Assembly (NCBI RefSeq): GCF_014066305.1
Contig: NW_023501037.1
Location: 1,240,501 to 1,304,500 of the forward strand
Direction of reading: 5' to 3'
Origin: Letharia columbiana
Lineage: Eukaryota; Ascomycota; Lecanoromycetes; Lecanorales; Parmeliaceae
DNA length: 64,000 nt
In this document: positions 47,649 to 59,843 of the stretch, in pieces
How positions within the stretch are numbered: position 1 is the first letter of the stretch
Layout: the number at the start of each line of letters is the position of its first letter
Notes under the pieces: generated by a model
Told to the model about the DNA's origin: nothing
Seen by the model: the letters and a program-made list of their open reading frames with translations, nothing else
Database searches by the model: none
Position numbers and translations under genes: made by a program

Positions 47649-48390
47649 CTTGGAATCTCGAAGCCTTCAGGGTTGTCATGGAGCGCATGTGTAGAAGAGA
47701 GGCCAACGCGGAAAGAGGTTTGTGCTGTGAATACGAGTAAGAGTCATTGAGGCCGGTAACTCTGGTGTTAGAAGAGTACTGCTATCTGGGTCAAGAGTGT
47801 AACATGTTGAAGAGAAGCATTTTGAAGAGTTGAATAACACTTTCTTTCCTGTGTTATTGAATATTCAGTAAGTGGAACCAATCAACTAAGCGTCTTGAGA
47901 TCTAAAGTAAGTAACCAGTGGTCACGACTCACGAGAGGAAGGTTCTCAGGCCCCGGTATCAGGCGTTTATTGGGCGCCTATTACCCCCCCAAGCTACGAC
48001 GCACGAGGCACCCCTGCCGCCTAGCCTACTTTACTTAGCTCCGACCTAAACCAATACCTTAAGGGGCACGAGGGGTCATCCGAATGCCCCGCACGATCCA
48101 TCATGGCACCAACGCTAAAAGTAACCCTTCCGAGTTTGTAGACATGCAGCAGAGAAACTACATTGAAAAGAGTATATACTTGAGCCAAGGCTCTGTTCTC
48201 CTCATGGTCGTACGGACATACTCTTACATACTCTTATACACAAGTTTGTCCCAGCTTGTTTAGCTGCTCTAGGTAATCCCGTGGTATCAACCCATGTCTG
48301 CCAGCTATGCCTAAGAACTCCGTCTAAATGCGCAACCAAGATTAGGCTGATCGTCCAAGTCTTCCCTTCGCTCGGATCACTGGCTTCGTC
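47649..48390. other. Intergenic between MSN5 start and LRO1 stop
   Basis: About 740 bp with no supported frame on either strand. Confidence 0.45.
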
Positions 48391-51175
48391 CTATTCCTCA
48401 TAGATCTTCACCTTCTCCGAGTACTCTCGGACGTTCGAAACATAGTTGTCCTCGATCTGATCGCCTTTGCCGCCTGCAATCCTTAATATCAAATCGTTTA
48501 GTGAGGACCGACCCAGGATATCGACGTGGTCGCCTATGGATGTCAGCAATGCGAGAACATGGCGAATCAACGTCCTTGTTTCATAGGATCATCGGATCAT
48601 GTATGATAGGATCATCCGATCATCGGATCATGGGGTATTGAAAAACGGTGGAGGTAATCGCACCATCCGATAAAATCAAAGGACAGGGTCAGATTCACCA
48701 GTGTTTGGCCCACCTCTGGGTGAAAATCGATCAGGCTCATGCGGCATCTCATAAACCTTTATCTTCACGCCGGCTGGATTAAATCTCTTGAGATGCCATC
48801 CTTTAGCACACATATCTAGCACATTTTCCGAGTCAGCAATACCATTCGTAAATAAAGACCTGGTATTAAGACAGGTTTGAGGAGTAAACAAGGTGTCAAA
48901 AGGGTAATTAATCCCTCCAACATGCCTCGCGACTCAAAGAGCAGTCTCGAACAGGGACACATAAATCTGAAAAGTGCCTTACAGCCGTTACTCAGCAGCG
49001 GCACCGTACCGTCACCTTCTCCTGGAATAACGCCATGATCGACAGCCCCCATCGTTAGAGATGTATCCATCGTGACATTCAGACTACTGTTAGGGTCTTG
49101 GTCTTCCCTATAGAAATAGCTACGCTCTGTGGATTTCCCGACGCCATAGAAGCAGAATATCTTCAGGTTCGGCGCGAGCGGAAGACGGGTTTCTAAGGGG
49201 TTCATCCACTTGCGGTGGTCCTTCTCATTGTCTTCAACTTCGGCGCTAGTATGTGCCACTCCATGAGAGTAATGATCGAGAATTTGGTCTTTGTACCAAG
49301 TATCACTGTGTTCGCTGCATTAAGACTTCGGAGTCAGTATTGCCTTTGAGGAGATAGATACCGAGTCACGAAACATATCTACAGAATAGACACTCCACAG
49401 ACATGTTTCAAGACCCAAGACTTTGTTCAAAGGAGGAAGCATGGCCTCTGGAAAAACGTACAGGAGATATGATATACTCTCCTCCACAGTGAGATTGCTG
49501 GGTGACTGTGTCGAGTTGCTCTCTTTAAAATTAATGAACGTCCCAAAGCTGACTGTCTGATCAGGCTGATCATCAGGTGCCCAAGTTTTATTGCCCCACA
49601 CCGCATTGCCACCTTTGGGTAGCATACTTGAAACGCCAGGCATGGACCTAAAGATCTCGCAGCGCTCATCCTTGCCGAGGAACTTCTCCAGACCATAAAC
49701 AGCGAAGGCGTTGAGTTGCGCCGTGTCCTTCATTTCACCGGAGAGGACCGCCGGAAGGCCTTTAAGAGCGCCAAGCATGGAACCACTGACGTTGATCCAA
49801 GAGTCCACGTACTTATCGACCCAACCTGGCCCACCGTGCCCTGAAGCCTCAACCCAATGATAAAAGTAGAAGAGGACCTGAGAACCCACTGGATGATTTC
49901 GGAGTCAGCATTACTCTTTCAAGAAGATTGCTGAATCGCGAGATTGACTCTTGAGACATGTCTGACGACTCATAAGACGGCGTGGTTGGGGGAAATTGCC
50001 TCGGAAAGTATAACATACTGCTATGGGAAATGAGTACAACTTTTTCGTCTGATGTTAGCACTGCCGTTTCTATGTGAGACCTCAAGCGGGTGAAGTAATG
50101 ATCACGATTCTCTAGATTGGCACAAGACAGTCGCCAATCGTAAGCAGCTGTGAATGCATTCGTTCTAGGCTGTGTGAGTATTGCCTGCGCACATCGTTCA
50201 GGATGTACTTACGGATCGTATCCCAAAGTCGCCAAGTTCTCCAAAATCTTACCCCAAATCCAATACCCAGTGATGAAGCTGCATGGCTGTCAGTGCTCCA
50301 GCTCTTCGACCCCATTCGAACAGACCCTCACAAATCTGCAGCATCTATGTGACTTCGGGGTCAGCAGGTCTCTTTTGTGATCACATCTGAGTCTTGTAAC
50401 AGGTTCCAGGAGTAATCTATTCCTGCCGCAAGTCTTGCGATTCAAAATGCAATACACATTAGGAAGAAACGGCTCGGAAAACATAACGCACCGAACCCTT
50501 GCGCAGCCCTAAGCTTCACTCCCGGGGGATCGAGTCCAGTGAGCTTGTCCAGCATGATGTGCCTCTTCCAGCTCGCTTTATCCAACACCAGAGCCTTCAT
50601 CATGCTCCAGCTGCCCCATAACCTTTTCCGGAAATACTGTATCGATTCTTTTTCTGTGCCCCAACTTTCTAGTCCAGTCGATATGACGCCCGGTATCATA
50701 ATGACTGGATGCAAAGCCCGGACGCCTTGCGATTGTAGATGTAGGCCGACGGAGAAGGAATCGTAATTGACGGTCTCGCGCTCATGTCGCTGTGAGCATG
50801 AGCTGTAGATTAGCTTCAGCTTGTGCCCTTCTCCAAAGACCTTGCAAGCGAGGCATGACGTACTGTTATGTCTTTCGCATCCTTTAAAATGCCCGCCGGT
50901 ATGACATCGAGCAAAGATTCCATATTAAAATCTACCAGACCCTCGAGGTTGATAACATCATGCTGATTGGCAAAAAGTGCAGCAACGACTAGACCAAAGA
51001 GGCCCCCCAAACCAAAGATAGAAAATTGCCATCGCTTGCCTCTCTTCCCTTTGAGCTCTTTGAGACGTGAATGTGATACCAAGGTCACGGGTTCGCCCTT
51101 CGCTGGTGATGGCTCGCACGAAGGCTCTGTGGAGGAAGAGGTGTCACCCAAGAAGCGACGCCTCAAGGTCGACAT
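48391..51175 (-). CDS. lro1: Phospholipid:diacylglycerol acyltransferase LRO1
   Basis: Lro1 transfers an acyl chain from phospholipid to diacylglycerol to make storage lipid at the ER. Exons are 51175-50864, 50789-50492, 50344-50332 (13 nt), 50278-50213, 50164-50019, 49888-49462, 49314-48983, 48815-48699 and 48533-48391, for 617 residues. A membrane anchor lies at about 50-68 (FSIFGLGGLFGLVVAALFA). The alpha/beta-hydrolase part has HPVIMIPGVISTGLESWG, the lid-side WKRHIMLDKLTGLDPPGVKL, AAYDWRLS, the nucleophile elbow ISHSMGSQV (Ser), EGDGTVPLLSNGY (Asp) and GDHVDILG (His). All catalytic residues are present. Four of eight introns (second, fifth, sixth, seventh) are introner-like elements. Confidence 0.95.
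48816..48982 (-). repeat. Introner-like element, LRO1 intron 7
   Basis: This 167 nt intron starts GTAAGGCACTTTT, holds TTGAGTCGCGAGGCATGTT and ends TTGCTGACTCGGAAAATG plus an acceptor. Its core and 3' block recur in other introns of this window. Confidence 0.75.
49315..49461 (-). repeat. Introner-like element, LRO1 intron 6
   Basis: This 147 nt intron starts GTACGTTTTTCCAGAGGCC and ends ATACTGACTCCGAAGTC, then TTAATGCAG. The 5' end resembles the other LRO1 elements and the 3' block matches the family. Confidence 0.75.
49889..50018 (-). repeat. Introner-like element, LRO1 intron 5
   Basis: This 130 nt intron starts GTATGTTATACTTTCCGAGG and ends ATGCTGACTCCGAAATC, then ATCCAG. It carries the core as GTCAGACATGTCTC and an inverted partner CTCGCGATTCA. 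Confidence 0.8.
50345..50491 (-). repeat. Introner-like element, LRO1 intron 2
   Basis: This 147 nt intron starts GTGCGTTATGTTTTCCGAGC, has TTGAATCGCAAGACTTGCGG inside and ends CTGCTGACCCCGAAGTC, then ACATAG. Confidence 0.8.
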
Positions 51176-51420
51176 CCTGTCTTAGATAAGCCACGTTGAA
51201 GCTCAAGGAAACTGCTTGGTGAATGGACCGAGGAGAAGTAGAGAATTGGAGAGATAGCTCGTACATAATAGCTTCGCGACGGAAATTCCCGGCACGTTCC
51301 GGTGTTGCTGTCTACGCCTCGTAGGGCTGACCATGTCAACGGCTTTGACATGCTCCGGACATCCTCAACATACTGGAAAGTAGAGAGGCTTCAGACACAC
51401 GCATTGATTGATATCGAAAA
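51176..51420. promoter_or_regulatory. Divergent promoter of LRO1 and NAA30
   Basis: Only 245 bp separate the two start codons, so the genes must share promoter space. No named site is evident. Confidence 0.45.
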
Positions 51421-52084
51421 ATGAGCAAAGCTACCCTGGATGCGCCTGCAGAGCTTCGTTATGTCCAGTATCATAGCAGCAAAGAAAAGACATATCTTTC
51501 CGCCATACGGCAAATCATATCAGATGATCTCTCCGAGCCTTACAGCATCTACGTTTACCGGTACTTCCTCTACCAATGGGGCGATCTGTGTTTTATGGTA
51601 AGCGGGATTTTCAAAGGTCGTATGCAGTATTTGATCCAAAGGATAGGCTTTGGATGAGGATGAAAGTCTGATCGGCGTTGTTATCTCCAAGCTGGAACCT
51701 CATAGAGGTGGACCCATGAGAGGCTATATTGCCATGCTCGCCGTTAGAGAGGGTTATCGAGGGAAGGGGATTGCCACGCAATTGGTTCGAAAAACCCTCG
51801 ACGTCATGATCGAACGGGACGCCGATGAGGTATTGCAGTCCCAGACCTGATGCTAATTGATGCTGAGAATCACGCAGATCGCACTCGAGACTGAGGTCAC
51901 CAATACTGCCGCAATGAAGCTGTATGAACGCTTGGGGTTTTTGAGGAGCAAGCGACTGCATCGATACTATCTGAACGGTAATTCTGCCTTCAGATTCATG
52001 CTCTTGATCAAGGAAAAATCGGCCGCATATGAATACGAGGACGAAGCACAGCCCCAGTTGCCCATCCGGCCACCGTCGACATGA
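51421..52084 (+). CDS. naa30: NatC N-alpha-acetyltransferase catalytic subunit NAA30/MAK3
   Basis: NatC acetylates nascent chains starting with Met plus a hydrophobic residue. Exons 51421-51597, 51647-51829 and 51878-52084 encode 188 residues; the introns are 49 and 48 nt. The GNAT fold is complete: LSEPYSIYVYRYFLYQWGDL, LIGVVISKLEPHRGGPMRGY, IAMLAVREGYRGKGIATQLV (acetyl-CoA loop in YRGKGIA), then IALETEVTNTAAMKLYERLG and FLRSKRLHRYYLNGNSAFRF. The C-terminal tail is short and acidic/proline-rich. The end faces condensin subunit 1, leaving 95 bp between stops. Confidence 0.94.
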
Positions 52085-52179
52085 ACAGGGTATCTCTAGA
52101 TATACATGATCATTCCTTGACTCTGACTCCAGACGCCCATGCCGATCGGACGCATGAAACACGTAGAGGAAAACGCTTA

Positions 52180-55100
52180 TCAAGCAGCAGCTTGAACGAA
52201 TTGAAAGCCGCCGCTGACGGTTTTCTGGATCTCCTCGTTCTTGTGCTGAAGTAGTGACAAGGCATACGCGACATCGTTCCATTGTCGCTCACTCTCGCAG
52301 CGGGCCAATCTCGCAGCCAGTTTGTCGGCTAATTGTTTCGCATGCTTGTCCTGTGAACGGGTTAATTGGAAGTGGTATAAATGTGACGTTGCATAGGCTT
52401 ACCTTCTCGATAAACGAGGATAAGAATTTAATAATCCTCTTCAGAGCATCCTCCTCTAGATCCCTCTCTGCACTTAGCAATGAGAACATGTCTATGAAGT
52501 GATTGTACACCGCGTTATCTTTTGTTGCGAGCTCGGTGAAGAACATCCGTGAAAGATCCGCGATGCGCTTGTCCGAATCTTCTAGGCACTTCGCCATCTC
52601 GCCCAGCTGACCCTTGACCTTGACTTGACCTGCTAGGATGAGGAAGGTCAAGGTCATTAGACAAGTTCGCTTGACCGAAGCATCGCTGTCATTAAGTCGC
52701 CTGTAGAGGAAGTCCGTGTTCTCGTCAATGAGATGATTGAAACAGACTGCCATGTCTCCCAATGCGATGACAACGTTACTTCTAGTGACGGGATTCTGCG
52801 ATTTTTCGAGTATGGTGATGAGTAAAGGTAAGTTCTTTTCGCAATATTCGGACGAGACACACATCAGCTTAGCCATACAGAGAGTTGCGGCAGCTTGGAG
52901 ATCCTCATCCTGGTAGGCCGTGTTGTTCGAACAGATCTCTGTTACCATGGCCCCAAAGTTCGATAAAAGCGAGTTTTCTCCGTACAAAAGCTCTCGCTCA
53001 CGGATGTGCGTCATGGCTTCTGTGAAATCATCTTCGGTAGTACCGCCAATCAGGTCCAGCTCATCTTGGTCGACTCCTGCCGACTTGACCGGAGAAGCAT
53101 TGGCTGTTTTCGACTTTTCTTTCTCCGCCTTTCTCCGCTTGAAGTCCAGCTCGCAAAGCTCCAGGTGGACGATTTGCTTGATCGCGATATGACCAACGAT
53201 GAAGAGCAGTTGAGATAGAGCTAGAGATGCTTTCTGCTTCCTTTCAGGCTCTTCGGGCGGCGGAGAGGGCAGCCCGCTTTGACCCTCAATTCCCTCCATC
53301 GGCTCTGAAGCTGGCTGTACTACATTTCGAGGCTCGAATATGTGTCTAGTCTTTCTACGAAGTATATCCGAGCAGAGTGTATCGGGATGCTTTGACAGCA
53401 TGTATATAGCGCCGATGGCTTGCTCGGCAACACCGAACCTAACCCCACTATGAGCGCTCAAATAACAAGGATTGGGGATTTGTATTGTACGCACCATTCT
53501 TTGCTATCAGAGACGATTTCGGTCATAGCGGCTAATTTAGTAAGAATGGCATGATCATTGGGAAGCTTTGATGCTGCGGTTGAATCTTCCTTGCCTTGAC
53601 GTTTTGTCGGATTCATACGTCGAAGAGCGAGACAGGTATACTTTGCAAGCGCCAGGTCGGCTCGTCCCAAAGGTCCCAGACCAATACGAAGCATGGCTCC
53701 CATCTCTTTGACGACAATATCGGGGTCTGCAGTAGCTAGCATTCCTAGTACTATGATCGCTCCACGCCTTTGATTTTTAGAGATTTCTTGCTTTTGGACT
53801 CCGTACACCTGCCACAGCTTGGCCACTACCAAATCCGAAACGTGGTCGGCCTTGACCATAGTGTTCAGAAGCTGTTCGAGAGACGTCAGCTCTGCTGGAG
53901 TAGCACCGAACGTCAAGCTGATCATGTTTCGCGCAACATAGTTCGCCGCGTCGTTCTCGCTGAACGAACCTGGAGCGCTGAAGAAGAGACCTCGGTAGCA
54001 GTCGATGAGATGTGTCTGGACCCCCTTTCCCTCGTCACTGTTGCCTTTTGTCCATATTAAGCGCAGCATTCTGCGTATGCCCGTCCTCGCCGCTTCAATT
54101 TTGTAGGCGTCCACAACAACGAAGAAATCCATTGCTTCTATTACTTCGCTTTTGTTCTTCGAAGATAGAAGTTGGCAGACCACGGGAGTACCAGCATGCA
54201 ATACTTCGATGAAGCGGATGGCTTCAATGTAATACTTCCGCGTCAACTGAAGCTTTGTCATAAGTTCAGATGTTGCTGCATCATCTTGAGCTTTTTTTAG
54301 TGCTGCCACCTGCTGTTTTTCGCTCATCGGGGCGGCCTCCTTTGTAGGGCTCTCCGTTGTTGTCGCATCGTCCAACAGAGCACTGTCAACGGTTGCTTCT
54401 GCCTGGAGACTTTTCTCGCCAAGACCAGGCGAATCAGCCGGAGGTTTTGATGCGTCGAGCTGATGCTCCACGGCTTGCAGTCGGTCATCCCATTCTTTGT
54501 ATGATAGCTGTCCACCATGCATGACGCTAAATGGGTGAGTCGACACAAGCTTGCCAAGCAATTTGATGGCATTTCTTCGAACGTTGCTACTCTTATCTTC
54601 AAGACTTCGAGCGGCAAGCTCTGCCGCTGCTTGACGGCGTTTGGGAAATTTCTGCTCCAAGTCACACAGCTTCATGTAGACTTGAATATTTCTGCAACGG
54701 CAATAGGGATTCGTGTCCAGGAATCGCTCTTCTAGAATGTCAAAGAAGCCATTGATTTGTGTTTTAGAGTTCTCATTTCGCTCTTCTTGCTTGCTGAGGT
54801 CCGCTATTAGATTTCCGCATACCTCGATAACAGCGCATCGAAGCGTGTAAGCCTGATGGTATCAATATAGTAGGTCCACTGGAAAAACAAGGCAAACCAA
54901 CTTACCTCGCTGTCCAGTTGCTTGACAAGCAATGTCATTTGCTTAATGACAAGGCGAGGAGCGAGTTCCGAGAGCTTGACTATAAACGTCGAGACAGATT
55001 TGGGGCCTCTTGTGTCATTGTTGTTGAACTCTTTATTGCTCAGGTCCCTACAATGACTTGTCAATGTCGTACATAGAAGCAATACATCTGGACCAAAGCT

Positions 55101-56099
55101 ACCTTAGGACCTCGTCTGTCAATTGTGGGTAATCGTATTGCTCTGAGAGTATGTGAAGAAATTCCGCCATTGGTTCGGCAAGATGCTCGAAGTAGGAAAG
55201 GTTTTGGATAATTGAAGTTTGCGCTCCTGCCATTCATCAGTAACAATGGCCATTTTCACTCTCGGCTGGGTAGTACCAAAAGCATGTCCATGATGCTTAA
55301 CTGCAATGCAGAGCACTTTGAAGGCATGCATTCGCAAAGCACTGTTCTTAATCCGTTGCTCGCTCTCAAGGATTAAGTAGACGGGCCTTGTGAAAAGGCC
55401 AACGAAAGTGTCTCGTTCAGAGGTCGTCACAAATACTTTCCCGAGCTTCAGCTTCAAGACCTTGCACATCGTATCCAAAGCAACCTGTAATTGTGCTGAG
55501 GAATCCCAAGTGCCATCTTTTGTTGTCCCTTTTGACTTTGCACCCTTCCCAGCTCCTCGACCCTTTGCAGGTGCACCGCTTGATTTTTCTGCGGCCTTCA
55601 CTTCCACAACGGATACTGACCACTGCAACAGAAATGCATACATTTCTAACAAACGTTTCTGATGTCGAAAGGCATCTTGCTCGTCGGTCTCGAGCTCAAC
55701 GTGTACGGCGTCGGCCTCCGACGAAAGGCCCGAAATTAAGAGATCGAAGATTTTGCTCAGGGAGTGAGTGGGCAGCAGGGAAGCTGATCTGGAAAGTTTG
55801 AAAAGTTCAGAGTCTGGTTCACTATGGAAGTTGCGTTGAGAGGCAAGAAAATTGGGGGCACACTTGAGTAAAAATTGTAAGGAATCGAATGTGGAGATTC
55901 TGGTCAGGGCGTCCGGATTCTCTGCGATTGAGTCCACGATCGGATTAAGCACTCCATTTACTAAAGAGTTGGTGAGCGACTCTGGATCGTTCTCGCAGTC
56001 CAATAGCGCTCCATCGGCCTCGGGGGTTGCTACTGAAGCGGGGTCACTGAGATAGTACTTGAGCGCATCGTTGATGTCAAAATCCATTTCGTCCCCCAT
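52180..56099 (-). CDS. cnd1: Condensin complex subunit 1 (CND1/YCS4, CAP-D2)
   Basis: This HEAT-repeat subunit of condensin binds DNA and the kleisin and is needed for mitotic chromosome compaction. Exons 56099-55277, 55226-55103, 55047-54906, 54852-53495, 53438-52403 and 52350-52180 encode 1217 residues; introns are 50-56 nt. Landmarks are MDFDINDALKYYLSDP, FLASQRNFHSEPDSELFKL, YFEHLAEPMAEFLHILSEQY, RGPKSVSTFIVKLSELAPRL, NIQVYMKLCDLEQKFPKRRQ, NVRRNAIKLLGKLVSTHPFS, KSEVIEAMDFFVV, SNVVIALGDMAVCFNHLI and VTKT-free C-terminal QKTVSGGFQFVQAAA. A basic Gly/Lys linker (GRGAGKGAKSKG) lies near residue 190. It diverges from CDC7 across 229 bp. Confidence 0.95.
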
Positions 56100-56328
56100 A
56101 GTAAAACAATACGTAAGATCCCTCTAAGACGAAGGTCTGTTCGGTGTATTCTTTCATCATGAATGAAGTTGTAGTTCGTTAGTGCACGGACCATGTTTAT
56201 TTACTTTTAGACGCGTACCGCGCCTGCCCCACCTAGCCTGTTTTGTATCGAAATTTCGTATGATACGATTGATGTGAAACATTACCACCGTATGCATGCT
56301 CGGGAAGATGCTTTAATGGACATCTGAG

Positions 56329-58003
56329 GTGACTGAGTCAGTGAACTGGTTTCTGGGTACTCAAACGATGGCATTGGCGAGGCCCGCGGTGCCAATTGCG
56401 GAAAAGAACCCTTTCATTACAAGCAAACACCTTACGCCAGCAAACAATTTAAGCCACAAATTGGCATTCAGTCCTGGATCGCAATATGACACAGACGAAT
56501 ATGAGGAGGGCGAGGATGAGCAAGAGGGCTCTGAGTGTTCTGAAGAATCCGCAGAGAGCGAATATGCAGTCGACGAGACAGTCAGAGAAGACATGGCCAG
56601 TTTAGAAGACACTTTTCGAGAAATAGGGATGAGGTTTCGCATGATTGCGCGTATTGGGGAAGGTAATGCTAGGATATTCTTGTCGTTGGTGTATTACTCG
56701 AATTTCCCATTGACTCATCTCTCCAGGAACCTTCTCAACCGTCTACAAGGCCGAAGACTTGCACTACGAATACTATCAGAACGATTGGGACGTAGAACAA
56801 AGGGATGCCTCGAAGTGGACATCCCCTCCTCTCAAAAGAAGGAAGAACGCTTCAACCTTGGAAACCAGCCATGATCAATGCCGCCAGCCTAAGCGCCGCT
56901 TTGTCGCCGTAAAAAAAATCTATGTTACTAGCAGCCCAATGAGGATTCAGAATGAACTCGAGCTGCTGCATGACTTGAGAGGATGCAAAGCTGTCTGCCC
57001 TTTGATCACCGCTTGCAGGCATCAGGACCAGGTTGTAGCCGTGCTGCCACATTTTCGTCATCAAGATTTCCGGGTACCTCACTTCGTGGCCCCTGTGCGG
57101 TTCTGTAGCTGATTGCAAGTAGGCCTTCTATCATTCGATGGGCCATAATGAAATCAAGGTATACTTTCGGTCTCTGTTTGAGGCCCTTGCCGCAGTGCAC
57201 AAACATGGAATTATTCATCGAGACATAAAGCCAACGTAAGCAATCAGTAGGAGCATTTTGGGCGCCGCTCACGATTCTAGGAATTTCTTGTTTGACGTCG
57301 AGCGGCAGAGGGGAGTGCTGGTGGATTTTGGCCTCGCTGAGGTAAACGATCAAAACAGATGTTCACTGGCTTGTCGCTGATATAACGACAGCGAGAGGGA
57401 ACTGAATGCTCCCACTGTTTGTGTCAAGAACAGGTGAACATCAGGAAAGCCAAAATCCAATCGAGCAGAGCATATAGTATGCCAACCCCAACGGGATACC
57501 CGAAGGACGATCAACGACCATCTCGTCGAGCCAACAGAGCAGGAACAAGAGGCTTTCGAGCACCCGAAGTCCTTTTCAAGTGCACTGCTCAAACAACGAA
57601 GATCGATATCTGGTCAGCCGGTGTTATATTACTAACTATTCTGGCACAAAGGTTTCCGTTCTTTCACTCTGGGGATGACGTCGAAGCCATGATTGAAATC
57701 GCGACGATATTTGGAAAACAGAGGATGAGAGGATGTGCTTACTTGCATGGCGCTGTCTGGGACTGCAACATCCCAACCATCGGTGAGAAAGGGTTCCCAT
57801 TGTCTCAGATTGTTCAGTGGTCGACGTCAGAGAAAGTAGGAGAACACATGGACCAGGAAACTAAAGAGACGGTGAAATTCTTGGAGCAGTGTTTACAATT
57901 AGATCCCAGCAAACGAATGTCTGCTAGAGCGGCTTTAGCGAGCGACTTTTTGGCAGAGGAGACATACCCCGATACTGAAGTAGAAGAGGTGGGTGCGTTG
58001 TAG
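56329..58003 (+). CDS. cdc7: CDC7-type DNA replication kinase (DDK catalytic subunit)
   Basis: Cdc7 with its partner Dbf4 phosphorylates Mcm proteins to fire origins. Exons 56329-56662, 56727-57073, 57123-57235, 57281-57341 and 57392-58003 encode 488 residues, or 475 from the ATG at 56368 (MALARPAVP), which may be the true start. An acidic N-terminal stretch precedes the kinase domain. Kinase motifs are RIGEGTFSTVYKAED, RFVAVKKIY (ATP-binding Lys), HGIIHRDIKPTNFLFD, GVLVDFGLAE (DFG), GTRGFRAPEVLFK and IDIWSAGVILL. Inserts between subdomains, as in other Cdc7 kinases, hold RKNASTLETSHDQCRQPKRR and the Cys/His segment CSHCLCQEQ. Confidence 0.93.
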
Positions 58004-58226
58004 TGAGAACACAAGAACAAAGCTCCGCACTTGAAGGCATTAGCGTTGCATCAAATACCTCTGGGTCTTGATAAAACAATGTATTTTGCGGATGGGCTTT
58101 AGCAAATTTATGCATGCAAGACGTCTAGAATCCGACTTGCTTTCTGAAGCCGAGTCATTGATTATGCTATGGCCCGGTAGCGAGCATCAATAGGAAGTCA
58201 CCATAACGCTCTTCTCTTAGATCACA

Positions 58227-58973
58227 CTATGCCACCAATTCGACTACTCCTCCTGCCTCCTTGATCTTCCTCTCCGCTTCCCGACTGAAGAACCTCGCTC
58301 GCACCACCATGGGTATATCTGGAATCCGTCCCTTGCCCAAGACCTTCGAGTACCCTAATGGCAGCAGATCAAGAACGGGTGCTGTGTCGCCTTTTTCCTT
58401 CGATAGGTATTCATCACGCTTTTCGACGGGAACTAGTGACCAGAGCTGTAGAGAGAGACATGAGATTAGCTTTGAGTCATTGATTCTGGACAGTGGATCT
58501 CTGATATCCAATTTGCAAGACCCTCCTACACTCCCTCCGGACCGCCCATTGTGCGTTATATCTTGCCGGTCTTTGCTTAGCCGAGGTCCCAAACCTCTAG
58601 CCAACCTCCAATGCATTGTCTCAAATCCCAAGTCCTCTGATAGATGTGAAACGCTCTTCGCTCACCTTGTCCAAATTGATAACCGGCTTCCAGAACTGAT
58701 TCTGCAGCTTGTGGAAGTATCGCATGCCCACTTTTCCGAAGTAACCGGGATGGTATTTGTCGATATTCGTTCGATGGTGATGTTGCCCGCCCGCCATACC
58801 ACGTCCACCAGGATGCTTTCGGTGCTTGCCAACGCGGCCGTGACCAGCGGAGACATGGCCGCGGCTGACAGAAAAAATGTTAGCTGTGGCGGCAGATAAA
58901 TGCTTGAGGACCGTAGAGGTTGATATAGGGATTCGACTTACTGTTTGCGGGTTTGGGTCAGTCGCGTAGGCAT
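58227..58973 (-). CDS. rpl28: 60S ribosomal protein L28 (uL15, L27a)
   Basis: uL15 is a large-subunit protein of cytosolic ribosomes. Exons 58973-58942, 58864-58666 and 58445-58227 encode 149 residues, exactly the family length. Introns are 77 and 220 nt. The sequence starts [20 protein letters not shown] and continues [54 protein letters not shown] and [20 protein letters not shown]. As in other ribosomal protein genes, the first intron falls just after the start. The 220 nt second intron shows no introner motif. Confidence 0.96.
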
Positions 58974-59348
58974 TATTGCGACTGAGGGACGAGTGATGTT
59001 CTTGGTGTAGTCGAAGTGGTAGTCTCGAAATACAATCTTAGGTGTGTGCCAAGACTCGCTTCTTTAGCGGCTTCATCATCAGCCCTACGCTCTTCAACCT
59101 TGCCCCTCCATGCCCTTGACAGCGATTATTGAAAGTTGGGACTCTCTTATCAGTTCGCTGCGGAGCTTCAGTCCATGTCCACGGGCCTTGACCCTCCTCA
59201 TCAGGATGGCTGTCGATCAAAGTCCCTGGCTAACGCGGACGAGGGGATACAGTTGCCATGTCTTTCATGATGATCCCAGCTGATAGCTACTCCATCCTCA
59301 ACCACAGCATTTGCATCAGAATGCAGAAAGAGAACACAACCTACAGCA
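58974..59348. other. Promoter region of RPL28 and nitrilase relic
   Basis: About 375 bp between divergently read genes. No supported frame is seen. Confidence 0.4.
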
Positions 59349-59843
59349 ATGGCAAGACCTGTCAAAGTCGCTGCAGTGCAGGCAGAACCCGGTTGGAACA
59401 ATCTTCAGACCTCAGTCGACAAGACCATCACATTGGATTGAAGATGCTGGCGCCCAGGGGGCCAATGTTCTGGGCTTCCCCAAAGTATTCAATCCAGGCT
59501 ATCCATGGAGTATCTAGCACCACAGCCCTTTGAGTCACACTCAATTCATTCATGAATATGTCAACAATTCCCTAATGAAGGAGTCCCCGGAGATGGAGAA
59601 GATTAGGAAGGCTGTCAAAGCAGCGAGCCTGTATGTAGTATTGGGATACAGTGAGCGGGATAGGAGTAGTATCTACATTGCTCAAGTATGTCACGAGACT
59701 GCCCGTTTTTGGTTCCTAGGCGTAGTAGGATCTCTACAAAAATTAGGACGAACCTCGCACAGTCATTCATGAACCCAGCTAGCGAGATCGTCCTCCACCG
59801 CCGCAAGATTAAGCCGCGCACGTCGAAAGATCACTATGGGGCG

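Noticed and set aside
58446..58665. The 220 nt RPL28 intron as an introner-like element or snoRNA host
   Set aside because: No family motif and no convincing C/D or H/ACA boxes.
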